DNA of 22,841 bases. Origin: JAFDVN01 sp035758545. GTDB lineage: Bacteria; Acidobacteriota; Holophagae; Holophagales; Holophagaceae. The notes under the pieces are model-generated. The model was not told where the DNA came from. It was given only the letters and a program-made list of their open reading frames with translations, and ran no database searches. Below are positions 22,030 through 22,841 of this stretch, piece by piece; the stretch's first letter is position 1, and every line of letters begins with the position of its first letter. The stretch is from NCBI GenBank assembly GCA_035758545.1, contig DASTWQ010000161.1:1-22841 (forward strand). The letters run 5' to 3'. The position numbers and the translations under genes were made by a program.

Positions 22030-22841
22030 GTGACGACCCGCCTCTCCCTCACCCCCCTCACCGCCCTGATCGTGGCGGCGCCGCTGTGCGCGGCCGGCGG
22101 CCTGAAGCCCGCCGCCCCCGCCGCGCTGGCCCAGATCCGCTCGCAGGAGTCCCTGCGCGTGGCCCAGTCCCAGGCCCAGCTGCTGGGCATGCGCGCCCAG
22201 CTCGGCCTGGACGCCGACGCCGGCTTCGCCCCGGTCCGCGCCCTGACCGACCAGTTCGGCCAGACCCACGCCCGCTTCACCCAGACCTACCGCGGCGTCC
22301 CCGTGTGGGGCGGTGAGGTGATCGCCCACACCGCCTCCAACGGCGAGGCCCTGGCCCCGACGGCCGCCCTGCGCGGCGGCATCCTGCTGAACACGACGCC
22401 GAACCTCTCCCAGGAGGAGGCGCTGGCCGCCGCCACGGCGGACCTGGCCCCCAAGGGCCCCTTCGCCTACGCCCCCACGGTGGAGCTGGTGGTGCTGCCC
22501 CTCGAGGGCGGTTTCGCCCACCCGGGCATCCTCCACGCCGGCGACCAGGACCAGGCTGAGGGCCACGGCTCCGCGGCCCGCTACGCGCTTGCCTACCACG
22601 TCCACACCCAGATCGAGAACGGCACCGTGGACACGCGCCACACGGACTACATGATCGACGCCCACACCGGCGCGATCCTGATGAAGTGGAACAGCCTGCG
22701 GACGTCCGACGCGACGGGCACGGCGAACACGCAGTACAGCGGCACGCGCTCGATCCACACGAACTACACCGGCTCCACCTACCAGATGGTGGACAACTTC
22801 CGCGCGATGCACATCAGCACCTACAACCTGAACCACAGCAC
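22030..22841 (+). CDS. second secreted M4-type metalloprotease (N-terminal part)
   Basis: The frame begins at GTG 22030, five bases after AGGAG, and is open to the window end (270 codons). The signal peptide reads MTTRLSLTPLTALIVAAPLC. The propeptide matches the upstream paralogue: QTYRGVPVWGGEVIAH, ARYALAYHVHTQIENG, TDYMIDAHTGAILMKW and TQYSGT. This is the FTP/PepSY region before the M4 catalytic domain, which should lie beyond the window, so catalytic residues cannot be confirmed. Tandem duplication of the first protease with later divergence is the simple explanation. The two keep the same start-signal layout but differ in start codon (TTG, GTG). Confidence 0.85.
   Translation, partial: MTTRLSLTPLTALIVAAPLCAAGGLKPAAPAALAQIRSQESLRVAQSQAQLLGMRAQLGLDADAGFAPVRALTDQFGQTHARFTQTYRGVPVWGGEVIAHTASNGEALAPTAALRGGILLNTTPNLSQEEALAAATADLAPKGPFAYAPTVELVVLPLEGGFAHPGILHAGDQDQAEGHGSAARYALAYHVHTQIENGTVDTRHTDYMIDAHTGAILMKWNSLRTSDATGTANTQYSGTRSIHTNYTGSTYQMVDNFRAMHISTYNLNHS

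Overview
The window reads as high-GC chromosomal DNA from a Gram-negative bacterium: it has an outer-membrane barrel protein, secreted proteases with Sec signals, and strong G/C bias at third codon positions. The gene set (a full kdp operon led by a porin, DUF748, the rubrerythrin/Fe-S protein/DUF3501 trio, tandem M4 proteases) makes me think of Acidobacteriota, perhaps Holophaga/Geothrix relatives. That is an impression, not proof. No tRNA, rRNA, CRISPR array or insertion sequence was seen.

Layout. 1-1272: the end of a ComF-type phosphoribosyltransferase, a convergent TspO/MBR membrane protein and a GNAT acetyltransferase. 1277-2859: an island of visibly lower GC that I read as a small integron cassette array without an integrase in view (a CALIN). 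It holds two promoterless-looking cassettes in the same direction: a 100-aa orphan protein and a 316-aa SIR2-like protein of the type used as NAD-hydrolysing phage-defence effectors. A clear 66-bp attC lies between them, a 123-bp attC with an altered crossover base lies at the right end, and an attC right-half remnant lies at the left end. 2886-5851: a small membrane protein, then an oxidative-stress-type operon of rubrerythrin, a CCG-domain Fe-S oxidoreductase and a DUF3501 protein; two imperfect palindromic repeats sit in its two intergenic gaps. 5882-9184: an ABM-family monooxygenase (minus strand) and a 966-aa DUF748/AsmA-like envelope protein.

9186-18545 (minus strand): one long potassium-uptake operon read from right to left as porin, an unannotated 55-aa membrane peptide, kdpF, kdpA, kdpB, kdpC, kdpD, kdpE. 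All gaps are 10 nt or less, or ATGA overlaps. The porin would pass K+ through the outer membrane, KdpFABC pumps it across the inner membrane, and KdpDE senses and regulates. Upstream of the porin are three CTTGATG direct repeats in helical phase, a candidate KdpE site, so the loop may close within this window.

18952-22841 (plus strand): two tandem paralogous secreted M4 (thermolysin-like) metalloproteases. The first is complete, with two PKD domains and a C-terminal beta-sandwich, and ends in a strong intrinsic terminator. The second runs off the window. Both use non-ATG starts with the same 5-nt ribosome-site spacing, and a related 15-bp element lies about 130-140 bp upstream of each.
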